Positions 1 through 9,017 of a stretch of DNA of 64,000 nt are shown here, piece after piece. Each line of letters begins with the position of its first letter. Position 1 is the stretch's first letter. A program made the position numbers and the translations under genes. The stretch is from Hippea alviniae EP5-r (GTDB lineage: Bacteria > Campylobacterota_A > Desulfurellia > Desulfurellales > Hippeaceae). The notes below the pieces were generated by a model. It was not told the DNA's origin and did not search any database. It saw only the letters and a list, made by a program, of their open reading frames with translations. Location of the stretch: assembly GCF_000420385.1 (NCBI RefSeq), contig NZ_ATUV01000001.1:186001-250000 (forward strand), in the 5' to 3' direction.

Positions 1-1
1 T

Positions 2-2863
2 TCTGATGGTTATGGTAGTTCTCGTGGTGTTTTGGTTGTGTTGAAAAGGGTTAGAGTAGATAAATTGAAGAAGTATATAGAATCTATAAAAATGGGTTCT
101 GTTCCTTGCTGTTATGAAATTACACGAAAAAATGACTTAAAATTGGGTTTTTATTCCAAGAACGGTATTCAATATATAGTTTTATTTGATATTAATGATA
201 AACCAATTGCGAGTTTGTTGTTCTCATTGCAACCAAGTATTCTGCACTATATATACAGGTTTATAACGATTAATATATTTGGCCTGGCCGTTATCTTTAT
301 ATTTTTGAGTGGTGGTTTAATATATTTTGGAGTGTCTAAGTATTTCATTAGAAAACTGGATAAGCTTTCTAAGAGAATAGAGGATGTTCCAGCCAATCTT
401 GATGTTCTTTACGATAAAGAAATTGTAGAAAAAGAATTTGAACCTATTTTAGAAACTGTATTTAAGCTTGTTGAAAGAATAAAAGAGAGCGAATATATGT
501 TTGAGAAGATAGCAGATATAATACCTGCTGGCATAATAATATGTGGAGAGAAAATAGTTTATGCTAATAGATATGCTAAAGAAGTTATAGGAAGTGAAAT
601 TGTTGGTAGAGATATAAGAGATGTATTGCAGAAAGAAGACCAAGAGGTGTTTGCTAAGAATATAGAAAGGAGAAGAAAAGGAGAGCAATTTACCACAACT
701 CATATTCTAAAATTAAACACTCCTTCCCATGTGATAGTTTATGCTGTATCTACAAGCGTAAAATATAAGGGTGAATATTTGAGTCTTTCAACATTTGTCA
801 ACATAACGGAAATTTTTACATTGAAAGAGAAGTATCAGAGAATTGTAGAACATTTGCCCTACGGGGTTTTTCATAAAATAGTAGAGATTGAAGATGAGGA
901 TGTAAAAAATGAGAAAAATCTTTATATCTCTAAAGAGATAAAAGAAATAACGCTTTACGATGAAGAAGAGGTTAGTAGCCTAAAAAGCTGGGAAAGCTAT
1001 ATAGTTAGTGGTGAAATAGACAAAATAAAAAAACTTATTGAGAGTGGTAAGGCAGAATATGAATACAGAATGAGAAAAAAAGACGGCAAAATAATATGGG
1101 TGAAGGATGTTTCTATAGTTTTAAGTAAAGAAAAAAACAGATATGAGATACTCAATATAATTGAGGATATAACTAAAAGAAAAAAGATTTCCATGTTTTA
1201 TCAAACTCTTTACAGGATAAATGCAATAAAGGTTAAATCCGAAAGGGAAGATGAACTACTAAATTCAATTTGTACATGTCTTGCGGTTACATGTGCTTTT
1301 AAGTTTGTGTGGATAGGGAAAGTCGAAGACAATAAAGTTAAACCTCTGTTTGAATATGGGGACAGAAGTTTATCAGATGCGTTTAAAAATTACTCTTGGA
1401 TATCTCCCTACATAAAGAATGATTCCTTATTCAATTTTTCTAATGATAGTATTTCTTATTATAGTGCCACTCTACCAATTGTTATAGACAATAAAGTTGA
1501 GTATACGCTTAATGTGTATAGTGAGATATTCAGTATTTTTGATGATGAATTTCTTGATTTGCTTAAGCAACTTGCAAGCGATATAGGAGATTCTATAAAG
1601 AGAATAAGATATAGGAAAGAGTTGCTGTATGAGTTTTATCACGATAAACTCACAGGTTTAAAGAACTTTACATCACTAAATGAGAAAATAGGAAATATAA
1701 GCAAAGGTTCGTTGATTTACTTGAGAGTAGATAACCTGCTTACATTAAATCAAGTATATGGAATAGAATTCTCAAATAGGGTAATAAAGAAGATCGGCAG
1801 ACTTATAGCTGGCAAAATAGAAGATAAAGGTGAAGTATTTAAAATTCCGGGGAATAGGTTTGCTGTGTTTTTAAACGAGACAGATAGGGACGAGTTATTG
1901 AATATCGTAGAAAGTATAAAAAGTGCGACGGCAGAGATTGTTTTAGATGACAATAAGGTTCAGGTGACTTTGAGTGTAGGAATAAGTGTATATCCTGATT
2001 TAGTTAGCGATAAAAAAGATTTCATAATATCAGCTGAGACTGCTTTGGTAAAAGCTAAGCAAACAGGAAGAGTTGAATTTTATTCTGAGGATATAAGAAA
2101 AATTATAGAAGAACATTTTAGAATAAGCAATTATATTAAGACAGCCTTGAAAGAGAATAGATTTTTCTTTCATTATCAGCCTGTTTTGGACTTAAATAAT
2201 GGCAAGATAACAAAGTGCGAAGCACTTATAAGGCTTAAAGATGAGGATGGTAAAATGGTAAGCCCAGAGAAGTTTATATCTATAGCCGAACAAATGAATT
2301 TAATAAGGGATATTACTCTTTTAGTTGTAGATAAAGTTCTTAAACAAACCGAGAAGATTCCTGACATAGATGTAGCAATAAACATTAGTGCAAAAGATAT
2401 AAATGATAGAGCGTTATTAAAAGCCATAAAGGATAAACTCACTCATACAAACAGAAGGGGTTTTTCTATTGAGATAACAGAGAGAGATATAGTTGAGAAC
2501 ATCTCAAGGGCTTCTGAATTTGTAAAGGAACTCAGAAAATTAGGTATAAAAGTCGAAATAGATGATTTTGGAGTTAAATATTCTTCCCTAAATAGACTGA
2601 TAGAGATGGAATTTGATGTTATAAAAATAGATAAAACCCTTGTTGATATTATAGGTAATAGAAAAGCTGAAAGGGTTATAGAGTACATTGTTGAACTTGC
2701 TCACTCTTTAGGAGCAAAGATACAAGCCGAAGGCGTTGAAACAAAAGAACAGTTCGATTTTTTGAGAAAAATAAATTGCGATTATATTCAAGGTTATTAT
2801 ATAAGCAAGCCATTGGATTTTGACCAATTTTTAAGTTTTATTGGCAGATACAACGCTTCTTGA
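2..2863 (+). CDS. CHASE4/PAS/GAF/GGDEF-EAL signalling protein, 5' truncated by window edge
   Basis: Multidomain c-di-GMP protein cut by the left edge. The frame is open to base 2, so the TTG at 32 is not a credible start; residues here count from it. The first visible residues (DGYGSSRGVL) resemble the end of a periplasmic CHASE4 sensor domain. A membrane helix follows at about 84-106, then a HAMP-like linker, two PAS-like domains (about 155-265 and 270-390), a GAF-like region (390-535), a GGDEF-like domain (540-685) and an EAL domain (690-943). The GGDEF signature is replaced by PGNRF, so cyclase activity is unlikely. The EAL domain keeps EALIR, IEITERD, DDFG and EGVET, which fits an active phosphodiesterase. 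The inactive GGDEF may bind GTP allosterically (inference). Its 3' end overlaps convergent hemH by 33 bp. Confidence 0.9.
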   Translation, partial: SDGYGSSRGVLVVLKRVRVDKLKKYIESIKMGSVPCCYEITRKNDLKLGFYSKNGIQYIVLFDINDKPIASLLFSLQPSILHYIYRFITINIFGLAVIFIFLSGGLIYFGVSKYFIRKLDKLSKRIEDVPANLDVLYDKEIVEKEFEPILETVFKLVERIKESEYMFEKIADIIPAGIIICGEKIVYANRYAKEVIGSEIVGRDIRDVLQKEDQEVFAKNIERRRKGEQFTTTHILKLNTPSHVIVYAVSTSVKYKGEYLSLSTFVNITEIFTLKEKYQRIVEHLPYGVFHKIVEIEDEDVKNEKNLYISKEIKEITLYDEEEVSSLKSWESYIVSGEIDKIKKLIESGKAEYEYRMRKKDGKIIWVKDVSIVLSKEKNRYEILNIIEDITKRKKISMFYQTLYRINAIKVKSEREDELLNSICTCLAVTCAFKFVWIGKVEDNKVKPLFEYGDRSLSDAFKNYSWISPYIKNDSLFNFSNDSISYYSATLPIVIDNKVEYTLNVYSEIFSIFDDEFLDLLKQLASDIGDSIKRIRYRKELLYEFYHDKLTGLKNFTSLNEKIGNISKGSLIYLRVDNLLTLNQVYGIEFSNRVIKKIGRLIAGKIEDKGEVFKIPGNRFAVFLNETDRDELLNIVESIKSATAEIVLDDNKVQVTLSVGISVYPDLVSDKKDFIISAETALVKAKQTGRVEFYSEDIRKIIEEHFRISNYIKTALKENRFFFHYQPVLDLNNGKITKCEALIRLKDEDGKMVSPEKFISIAEQMNLIRDITLLVVDKVLKQTEKIPDIDVAINISAKDINDRALLKAIKDKLTHTNRRGFSIEITERDIVENISRASEFVKELRKLGIKVEIDDFGVKYSSLNRLIEMEFDVIKIDKTLVDIIGNRKAERVIEYIVELAHSLGAKIQAEGVETKEQFDFLRKINCDYIQGYYISKPLDFDQFLSFIGRYNAS

Positions 2864-3700
2864 TAAGAAAATTGTGAAATCTTTATCATAATTGAAGCAG
2901 TTTATTCTAATGAACTTTCTATAACCATTTTTTAAAGCAATGTTTTTGTATCTAATATCTATCTCATTCGTTGTTTCTGTGTTTTCAGAAGTAAAACTTA
3001 TGGGAAAAATTAAAAGATTCTCGTATAAATTTGAGAGTTCCTTTATTTTTTCTTCTGTTGCGGGTTTTAGCCACCTGATGGGGCCTAACTTAGATTGAAA
3101 AGAGAGAAAAACTTTTGAAGGCAGCCTTTTATCCAAATACCTTGTAAATACTGCTAAATCATGTGCGTATATGTCTTTCTTTGCGTGTTTTTCTGGTATG
3201 GAGTGTGCAGATAGAAGAATGACTGTTTTGGTTGGGTTTAGACTTTTTAATTCTTTCTCTATTCTGTTTTTTACCATGTCAAAAAATTCGTTATAGATAC
3301 AAAATGGTGGTTTGATTTGTTTTGCTTTTTCTAAGATTTTTCCATGAGTTGTGTGTGAGTAGAAATTGTACATTGCTATAACCGTTGAGTTGTCTGTTTT
3401 GGCAATTTTTGGTTTTGAATAGACGAATGCCGCTTCTGTTTTTATGTTAGAGAGTTTCTCTAAAAGTTCGGCTTGCTTGTAAGTGATTTTTTTAAGTGGT
3501 GATGGTGTTGTCTTTAGAATTTTTAAGGTCTCTTTAAATCGCGCAATTGTAATCATTGTAGCCACAAAAGCCCTTATTGGTTGTGGCAGTGGAAGTATAA
3601 ACTTGTCGTTAAACATGTTGAACAGAAAAAATGGTATATCTATTGTCTTCTCAATTGCACCCATATTTACAATTGTAATTTTTTTACTTTGATGTTTCAT
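2831..3700 (-). CDS. hemH: ferrochelatase
   Basis: Inserts ferrous iron into protoporphyrin or coproporphyrin in the last steps of haem synthesis; a cytoplasmic or peripheral membrane enzyme. At 289 residues it is slightly shorter than the usual ~310-320. Visible family motifs are SAHSIPEKH (with the metal-binding His), FQSKLGPIRWLKPAT, and PISFTSENTETTNEID, which holds the conserved acidic residues, although the usual His of that last loop is Asn. It is the third gene of polA-hemE-hemH and starts inside the end of hemE (17-bp overlap), which suggests translational coupling. The assignment rests on motifs and on hemE beside it; sequence divergence makes the exact tetrapyrrole substrate uncertain. 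Confidence 0.88.
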   Translation of the reverse strand: MKHQSKKITIVNMGAIEKTIDIPFFLFNMFNDKFILPLPQPIRAFVATMITIARFKETLKILKTTPSPLKKITYKQAELLEKLSNIKTEAAFVYSKPKIAKTDNSTVIAMYNFYSHTTHGKILEKAKQIKPPFCIYNEFFDMVKNRIEKELKSLNPTKTVILLSAHSIPEKHAKKDIYAHDLAVFTRYLDKRLPSKVFLSFQSKLGPIRWLKPATEEKIKELSNLYENLLIFPISFTSENTETTNEIDIRYKNIALKNGYRKFIRINCFNYDKDFTIFLSRSVVSANKT

Positions 3701-4658
3701 TGTGGACTAAGTCTGTTAAAAACTTTACCTTATCTGGGTCTGTATTTGGCAGAATACCATGAGAAAGGTTAAAGATGTGTGGTATCTCTTCGGTTTCTTT
3801 TAAAACCTTCAAAGTTTCGTTTTTTATTGTTTCTCTGTCTGTGAGTAAGACGGCATTGTCTAAGTTTCCCTGAACACACTTGTTTGTTGAGCTGTAAATC
3901 TTTTTTAGTGAACTTCTTGAATCTATGCTGAAACAGTTGGCTTCTATCTCTTTTAAAAAATCGTTTATGTGGCATGAGTTTTTTACAAAATATATGAGTG
4001 GGGCTTTTATGTTTGAAGCTATCTCTTTTACATAAGGAAAAACAAGGGTTTTGTATAAATTAGCAGGCAATATCCCAGCCCAACTATCGAACAGTTGAAC
4101 CGCATCGCATCCGCTATTCAGTTGAAAATTTAGATAATCTATGGTTAATCTTGTCGTCTTTTCCATCAATGTTTTGAACTCTTCTGGGTTTGAGAACATG
4201 AATACCCTTATGTTTGAAAACTCAGCTCCGCCGAATAGATAACAAAGAAGCGTAAAAGGACTTGCAGCAAAGCCAAGAAGTGGTATATCTGATTGTTCAT
4301 CTTTTACTATTTTTATCGCATCTTTTAGAAACTCTATGTTGTCCAATCCTTTGTATTCAAAGTTTCTTTGTAGGTCTAATTTTGGTTGCACTCCTTCTGT
4401 GTATTCTATTTCTGCACCAACGGACAACAACGGTATGAGTATGTCACTGAAAATGATTAAAGCATCAACGCCCAATTTCAAAGGCATAAGTGTTATTTTG
4501 GCTGCAAGTTCGGGCGTTTTGCACATTTCCAAGAATGAATATTTTTTCTTTAGCTCTCTGTATTCCTTCAGATATCTTCCTGCCTGACGCATGAACCAGA
4601 CAGGCGTGGGTTTTGTTTTTTTGCCTTTAAGTGTTTTAAGAAAGCTATTTTGCTTCAT
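3684..4658 (-). CDS. hemE: uroporphyrinogen decarboxylase
   Basis: Decarboxylates the four acetate side chains of uroporphyrinogen III to give coproporphyrinogen III in the cytoplasm. The 324-residue product begins with the family signature PVWFMRQAGRYLKEYRE near residue 20, containing the substrate-binding Arg residues, and continues with DALIIFSDILIPL (catalytic Asp) and GCDAVQLFDSWAG. Length is close to the ~340 of the family. It starts 14 bp inside the end of polA and overlaps hemH, so the three genes probably form one transcript. Pairing with hemH supports a route to protohaem or coprohaem rather than only sirohaem. Confidence 0.96.
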   Translation of the reverse strand: MKQNSFLKTLKGKKTKPTPVWFMRQAGRYLKEYRELKKKYSFLEMCKTPELAAKITLMPLKLGVDALIIFSDILIPLLSVGAEIEYTEGVQPKLDLQRNFEYKGLDNIEFLKDAIKIVKDEQSDIPLLGFAASPFTLLCYLFGGAEFSNIRVFMFSNPEEFKTLMEKTTRLTIDYLNFQLNSGCDAVQLFDSWAGILPANLYKTLVFPYVKEIASNIKAPLIYFVKNSCHINDFLKEIEANCFSIDSRSSLKKIYSSTNKCVQGNLDNAVLLTDRETIKNETLKVLKETEEIPHIFNLSHGILPNTDPDKVKFLTDLVHNETSK

Positions 4659-7062
4659 GCCAGTTATCTGCGATTTTTGTATGTGTTTTTAGTGGGATTG
4701 AGAAGTTGACCACATTTTCCATTGTCTCTTTTGTTAATTCTGCTATCTCGTCTGCTATTTCTTCTTTTGCTTCTATAAGCAGCTCATCGTGAACCTGAAG
4801 AACTATTTTGGCATCCTTATCTTTGAGCTTCTCGTTGAGCTTTACCATTGCTATTTTTATTATGTCTGCTGCCGTTCCTTGAATTGTTGCGTTTACTGCA
4901 GCTCTTTTTTCAAACTCTGCCAATCGTTTGTTTGAACTGTTAATATTGAAAAAGTATCGCCTTCTTCCAAAATATGTTTGCACATAACCCTGTTTTATGG
5001 TTTTTTCAATTGTATTTTCTATGTATTCTTTAACTTTGCCAAACCTTTCAAAGTATTTCTCTATTATCTGCTTTGCTTTGTCTTTTGGTATGTTTAGTGT
5101 CTTTGCAAGTGATACATATCCCATGCCGTATAAAATCCCGAAGTTTATCGTTTTTGCCATTCGCCTTAGATTGTGGTCAACCATGCTTTTATGGACTCCG
5201 AATAGTTTAACAGCAGTCTGGGTGTGTATGTCTTCGTCGTTTTTGAATACTTCAATGAGTGTCTCATCTTTTGATAGCTCTGCCAAAACCCTTAGTTCAA
5301 TTTGAGAGTAATCTGAACAGATAAGCTTGTATCCCTTTTCTGCTATGACGGATTTTCTTATGCCTAAATGCAACTCATCATCGCCTGCGGGCAGGTTTTG
5401 AAGGTTTGGATTTGAAGATGAGAGTCTGCCTGTTGATGTAAGTGTTTGATTAAATGTTGTGTGGATTCTGTTGTTTTTATCAACCTTTTCCAAAAATGGT
5501 ATTATGTATGTTGAAATCACCTTGGCTATTGCCCTGTATGTGATGATTAATCCTGCTATCTCGTATTTTTCACTTAGCACCTGAAGACTTTCTGAATCGG
5601 TTGAATACCCTGTTTTTGTTTTTTTAATGGGTTTTATCTTGAGCTTTTCAAATAGTATTCGTTGAAGTTCCTTTGTTGAGTTTATGTTGAATATCTCACC
5701 TGCAAGTGCATAGATTGAATTCTCTATTCTGCTCAGTTTGTCTTCCAATTCGTTTTTGAACGATATTAAGTAATCGACATCTATCTTTATGCCTGTTTTT
5801 TCCATTTCAAAAAGCACAATCGATAATGGTGTTTCCACTTCTTTTAGCAAAAACTCAAGATTGTTTTCTTTTATGTAGTTTTTTAAAGGTTCGTAAACTT
5901 TCGCAAGTTTGTCGTGGAAGTTATTGGCTTTTGCAACTTTTAGGTAAATTTCATCATCTATTTGTTCAAAGCATGAGTCTGGTGAGCCCTTCGAGTCTGG
6001 ATTTACAAGATAACAGGCAAGCTTTATATCAAATGGAAGAATGTTAAAATTTACGCCTAAGGATGCAAGTTGCTTTATGTCGTATGCTATTGTGTTTTTG
6101 TCTATCTCAAATACAGACGGTTCAACCCTTTTTAGTGTTCCATTCTCAAACAGCAAGACTGAACCGCTTTGGGAAAACAGAATTGGTTTTTCTTGTTTTG
6201 TTGGTTTTTCTGGTTTTGTTTGTTCTTCTGGAAGTTGATTTATCAGTGATTTAAAGCCGAATTTTAAAAAAATCTCCTTTACTTTTGATATGTCTGCATC
6301 CTTTTTCTCTATCTGATTTAGACTTACATCTATGGGTGCATCCCTTTTTACAACCGTTAGCTCTTTGTATGCAGGAAGATTATTAAGCTCTTTCTCTATG
6401 GCATTTTTCACTTTTGGCTTTAGATTGTCTAAATTATTTAAGATGCCGTCCAAGTTCTTGTAATCTTTGAGAAGCAGGCTTGCCGTTTTTGGGCCTATGG
6501 ATTTAACGCCTGGTATATTATCTATGCTATCACCGACTAAAGCCAAAAAGTCTGCAACCTGTTCTGGATATACGCCCAATTTTTCAAAAACCTTTTCTCT
6601 ATCATAAAGAACCTTTTTAACAGGGTCGTAAAGTTTTATGTCATTATCAACCAACTGAAATAGGTCTTTATCAGTTGCAACGACAATTACTTCAAAGTCA
6701 TGCTTGAGTTTATCGGCAAATGTTGCTATCAAGTCGTCTGCTTCAAATCCATCGAGTTCAATAATGGGAATGCCAAAGGCTTTTATTAACTCTTTTGTGG
6801 GTTCTATCTGGACAGACAACTCATCTGGCATTTTCGGCCTGTTCTTTTTGTAGGTTTCTAATATATCTTCTCTGAATGTTTTTGCTTTTGTGTCAAAGAA
6901 TATGGCTATGTATTTAGGTTTTGCGTTCTCAAACTCTAAAAGTAGCTTGGCAAAGCCAAAGATAGCCGAAGTGGGTTGACCTTTATAAGACAAACCCTTG
7001 ATTGCAAAAAAGAACCTGTATAAAAACGAGCTGCCATCGATAAGATAAACTTTATCTTTCAT
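4645..7062 (-). CDS. polA: DNA polymerase I
   Basis: Family A DNA polymerase of 805 residues for primer removal and repair synthesis. Order: 5'-3' exonuclease (1-290, with DGFEADDLIA and GDSIDNIPGVKSIGPKTA), a 3'-5' exonuclease-like domain (300-450) and the polymerase domain. Motif A is SDYSQIELRVLAELS, motif B has RRMAKTINFGILYGMG, motif C is QVHDELLIEA. In the middle domain the DxE metal-binding pair is absent: the matching stretch reads VLLFENGTLK. Only a later Asp (FDIKLACYL) remains, so proofreading is probably lost, as in Taq polymerase. It is first in polA-hemE-hemH. A good -35/-10 pair lies immediately upstream and there is no clear ribosome binding site. Confidence 0.97.
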   Translation of the reverse strand: MKDKVYLIDGSSFLYRFFFAIKGLSYKGQPTSAIFGFAKLLLEFENAKPKYIAIFFDTKAKTFREDILETYKKNRPKMPDELSVQIEPTKELIKAFGIPIIELDGFEADDLIATFADKLKHDFEVIVVATDKDLFQLVDNDIKLYDPVKKVLYDREKVFEKLGVYPEQVADFLALVGDSIDNIPGVKSIGPKTASLLLKDYKNLDGILNNLDNLKPKVKNAIEKELNNLPAYKELTVVKRDAPIDVSLNQIEKKDADISKVKEIFLKFGFKSLINQLPEEQTKPEKPTKQEKPILFSQSGSVLLFENGTLKRVEPSVFEIDKNTIAYDIKQLASLGVNFNILPFDIKLACYLVNPDSKGSPDSCFEQIDDEIYLKVAKANNFHDKLAKVYEPLKNYIKENNLEFLLKEVETPLSIVLFEMEKTGIKIDVDYLISFKNELEDKLSRIENSIYALAGEIFNINSTKELQRILFEKLKIKPIKKTKTGYSTDSESLQVLSEKYEIAGLIITYRAIAKVISTYIIPFLEKVDKNNRIHTTFNQTLTSTGRLSSSNPNLQNLPAGDDELHLGIRKSVIAEKGYKLICSDYSQIELRVLAELSKDETLIEVFKNDEDIHTQTAVKLFGVHKSMVDHNLRRMAKTINFGILYGMGYVSLAKTLNIPKDKAKQIIEKYFERFGKVKEYIENTIEKTIKQGYVQTYFGRRRYFFNINSSNKRLAEFEKRAAVNATIQGTAADIIKIAMVKLNEKLKDKDAKIVLQVHDELLIEAKEEIADEIAELTKETMENVVNFSIPLKTHTKIADNWHEAK

Positions 7063-7069
7063 CTTAAAA

Positions 7070-7098
7070 AATTTACACTAAAGGGTAAGTTTAGTCAA
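7070..7098 (-). promoter_or_regulatory. sigma-70-type promoter of polA-hemE-hemH
   Basis: Read on the minus strand: TTGACT, a 17-base spacer and TAAATT. The -10 box ends 7 bases before the polA ATG, so predicted transcription begins about 1 base upstream of the start codon. That would make a leaderless or nearly leaderless mRNA, which agrees with the missing Shine-Dalgarno sequence. Confidence 0.6.
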
Positions 7099-7135
7099 CG
7101 AAGAGTTACTGTATGAAATTTGATTGGGGATTAAA

Positions 7136-7996
7136 ATGAGGGGGAATAAGACAAAAGGTTTAGTTGAAATGTTTTTTGCTACTTTTATATGGGGTTCAAT
7201 CCCGCTTTTTTCCATATGGACCAATCTTCCTTCGCCTGTGTTTGTGTTTTTCAGAGTTTTATTTGCTTTTCCTTTTATTTTTTTCTATTCTTTAAGAAAG
7301 CTTGGCAAAAAAGAATTAATTAGAATTAAACCCGCTTTTCCCTTAGTAATATCGGGGATAGTTCTTTCTCTTAACTGGATTTTTTTCTTCTGGGCTATAA
7401 ATCTTACAGATATAACAACAGCTGTTGTGCTTTACTATTTTGGTCCTGTTTTCAGTATTATTCTGGCTGTTGTTTTTCTTAAAGAGCCTTTGACAAAAAC
7501 CCTTATTCTGGCTACATTGTTTGCATTTTTCGGTGCTTTTCTAACCTTTTTACCATCTTTTAGCTACTCGTCGGCTTCGTTTTTTGGTTCGTTGATTGCT
7601 CTTGTCTCTGGTTTTTTATATGGACTTTTGGGATTTATTTCTAAAATTACGACAGCTAAACATTCTTCGTTAAAAATTACGGTTTATCAAATTTTTATCT
7701 CGCTTTTCTTTACTATGCCTTTTGTATTCTTCTTTAAGTTTGGATTGAATTTGACGGTTCTGTTTTTGCTCGTTATAACTGGCGTTGTTCATACAGCTTT
7801 GGCTCTATTTTTGTGGTATGATTCGCTTAATTATATCAAAGTCTCGACGAGTGCCGTATTTTCTTATCTTGATCCTTTCTTTGCTATAGTTTTAGGTTTT
7901 CTAATTCTTCATCAAAAACCGTCCTTGATTCAACTTATAGGTGGGATTTTGATAGCTATTTCAGGTGTTGTTGTGTCTATGGAAGAGGGAAAGTGA
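7136..7996 (+). CDS. DMT-superfamily (EamA-type) transporter
   Basis: Inner-membrane carrier of about 286 residues with ten hydrophobic segments arranged as two EamA repeats. The first repeat starts FFATFIWGSIPLFSIW; the second ends with LDPFFAIVLGFLILHQ followed by IGGILIAISGVVVS, both typical of drug/metabolite exporters. The ATG at 7136 is preferred over the TTG at 7124 because GGGGA lies 6 bases before it. It is divergent from polA and ends just before the promoter of the riboswitch unit, so it is probably monocistronic. The substrate cannot be told from sequence; relatives export amino acids or other small metabolites. Confidence 0.85.
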   Translation: MRGNKTKGLVEMFFATFIWGSIPLFSIWTNLPSPVFVFFRVLFAFPFIFFYSLRKLGKKELIRIKPAFPLVISGIVLSLNWIFFFWAINLTDITTAVVLYYFGPVFSIILAVVFLKEPLTKTLILATLFAFFGAFLTFLPSFSYSSASFFGSLIALVSGFLYGLLGFISKITTAKHSSLKITVYQIFISLFFTMPFVFFFKFGLNLTVLFLLVITGVVHTALALFLWYDSLNYIKVSTSAVFSYLDPFFAIVLGFLILHQKPSLIQLIGGILIAISGVVVSMEEGK

Positions 7997-8006
7997 TTTT
8001 AAAAAC

Positions 8007-8035
8007 TTTACAATTCTCAGGAAAAATTGTAATAA
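8007..8035 (+). promoter_or_regulatory. promoter of the riboswitch/substrate-binding protein unit
   Basis: TTTACA, 17 bases, TAATAA. Predicted transcription starts near 8042, a few bases before the conserved riboswitch core, which is the expected arrangement. Confidence 0.6.
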
Positions 8036-8043
8036 ATTTTAAA

Positions 8044-8160
8044 ATTAAGTCTCCGAGCCTTTTAGCCTAAGGCAAAAAGCTATGGCTGAAGGCCGATAGG
8101 GTATAAGTGGAAACGCTTATGCCTCCCGTGATTGGAAAGGAGATAGTTATGACCGCTCTT
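8044..8160 (+). ncRNA. Moco/Tuco-family riboswitch (molybdenum or tungsten cofactor)
   Basis: The leader matches the Moco RNA motif as I know it: CTCCGAGCC at 8051-8059, a GCCTT/AAGGC hairpin (8057-8073), a 7-bp stem capped by a GAAA tetraloop (8103-8120), then GCCTCCCGT (8121-8129), TGGAAAGGAG (8133-8142) and GACCGC (8151-8156). It lies between a promoter and the gene for a molybdate/tungstate-type binding protein, a known class of target. No intrinsic terminator hairpin is evident between the aptamer and the AGGAGG ribosome binding site (8211-8216), so control of translation initiation is a possibility. Whether it prefers the Mo or W cofactor cannot be judged by eye. Confidence 0.85.
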
Positions 8161-8223
8161 ATCTTTTAGGCAATCTTAACCATATAATATTTATGGATTA
8201 ATTAAAATTAAGGAGGTGCTATC

Positions 8224-8970
8224 GTGCGCAAGTTATTCTTTGGGGTTTTTGTGTTTCTATTTGTTTTTAGTTTTGAGGGTTTTTCCTGCACGCTTTACTG
8301 GTTTACTGGTGCCGGCATCAAAAAGCCTGCTGAAAGGATTGCAAAAATGTTTGAAAAAACTCATCACTGCAAGGTTGCTATTATAACTGGCGGTTCTGGT
8401 CAAGTATTAAACGAGATGCTTCAAACTAAAAAGGGAGCTATATATACTCTTGTTGATGCACTGTTTCTAAAAAAAGCTATAAAACATAAAATCGTTTTAA
8501 AATATGATAAAATCCTTAAACTCACACCTATTTTTCTTATATCTAAAAGTGCAGAAAGTAAAATAAGGACGATTAATGACCTTGCCAAAGCAGGTGTTAG
8601 AATAGCAGGCGGTGATACAAGGGCTATGTGTCTTGGCGAGACATTCAGAGAAATAATGAATAAGCTTCCAAAAGAGTTGAGGGAAAAAATTGAGAAAAAT
8701 ATAGTTGTTAGATGCTTGAATGTCTTTCAAATAGTAGGGTATGTGAAAAGCGGCGTTGTTGATGCTGGTATTGTTCTTGATAAGGCTCTTGTAAGAGACA
8801 CGAATCTCAAGTGGATAGATATACCGGAAAAGTGCAATGTTCATAGGTATGGTTATGTTGCTTTAATAAGGTATTCAAACTCAGAAAAAGCCAAAGAGTT
8901 GTATAATTTTATACTTAAGCATCTTAATGTTTATAGAGAGTATGGATTTGAACTTATAAAGCCCCGCTGA
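8224..8970 (+). CDS. periplasmic molybdate/tungstate-type substrate-binding protein
   Basis: Extracytoplasmic solute-binding protein of 248 residues, ModA/WtpA-like. A signal peptide covers about residues 1-21 (a hydrophobic core, then FEGFSC). The mature start LYWFTGAGIKKPAERIAKMF and the GGSGQVLNEM turn are typical of proteins that bind molybdate, tungstate or similar oxyanions. The GTG start is fixed by AGGAGG 7 bases upstream. No permease or ATPase gene is adjacent, so it must work with a transporter encoded elsewhere. The upstream Moco-type riboswitch supports an oxyanion destined for molybdopterin cofactors. The stop codon lies inside the loop of the terminator hairpin. ModA proteins are usually ~20 residues longer. 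Confidence 0.82.
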   Translation: MRKLFFGVFVFLFVFSFEGFSCTLYWFTGAGIKKPAERIAKMFEKTHHCKVAIITGGSGQVLNEMLQTKKGAIYTLVDALFLKKAIKHKIVLKYDKILKLTPIFLISKSAESKIRTINDLAKAGVRIAGGDTRAMCLGETFREIMNKLPKELREKIEKNIVVRCLNVFQIVGYVKSGVVDAGIVLDKALVRDTNLKWIDIPEKCNVHRYGYVALIRYSNSEKAKELYNFILKHLNVYREYGFELIKPR

Positions 8971-8984
8971 GGGGCTTTTTGTTT
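8960..8984 (+). terminator. intrinsic terminator
   Basis: Stem AGCCCC/GGGGCT with loop GCTGA followed by TTTTTGTTT. The stop codon of the binding protein is part of the hairpin. Confidence 0.85.
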
Positions 8985-9017
8985 GATATATTAAACCATC
9001 TGGAGTATTATTTAGAC

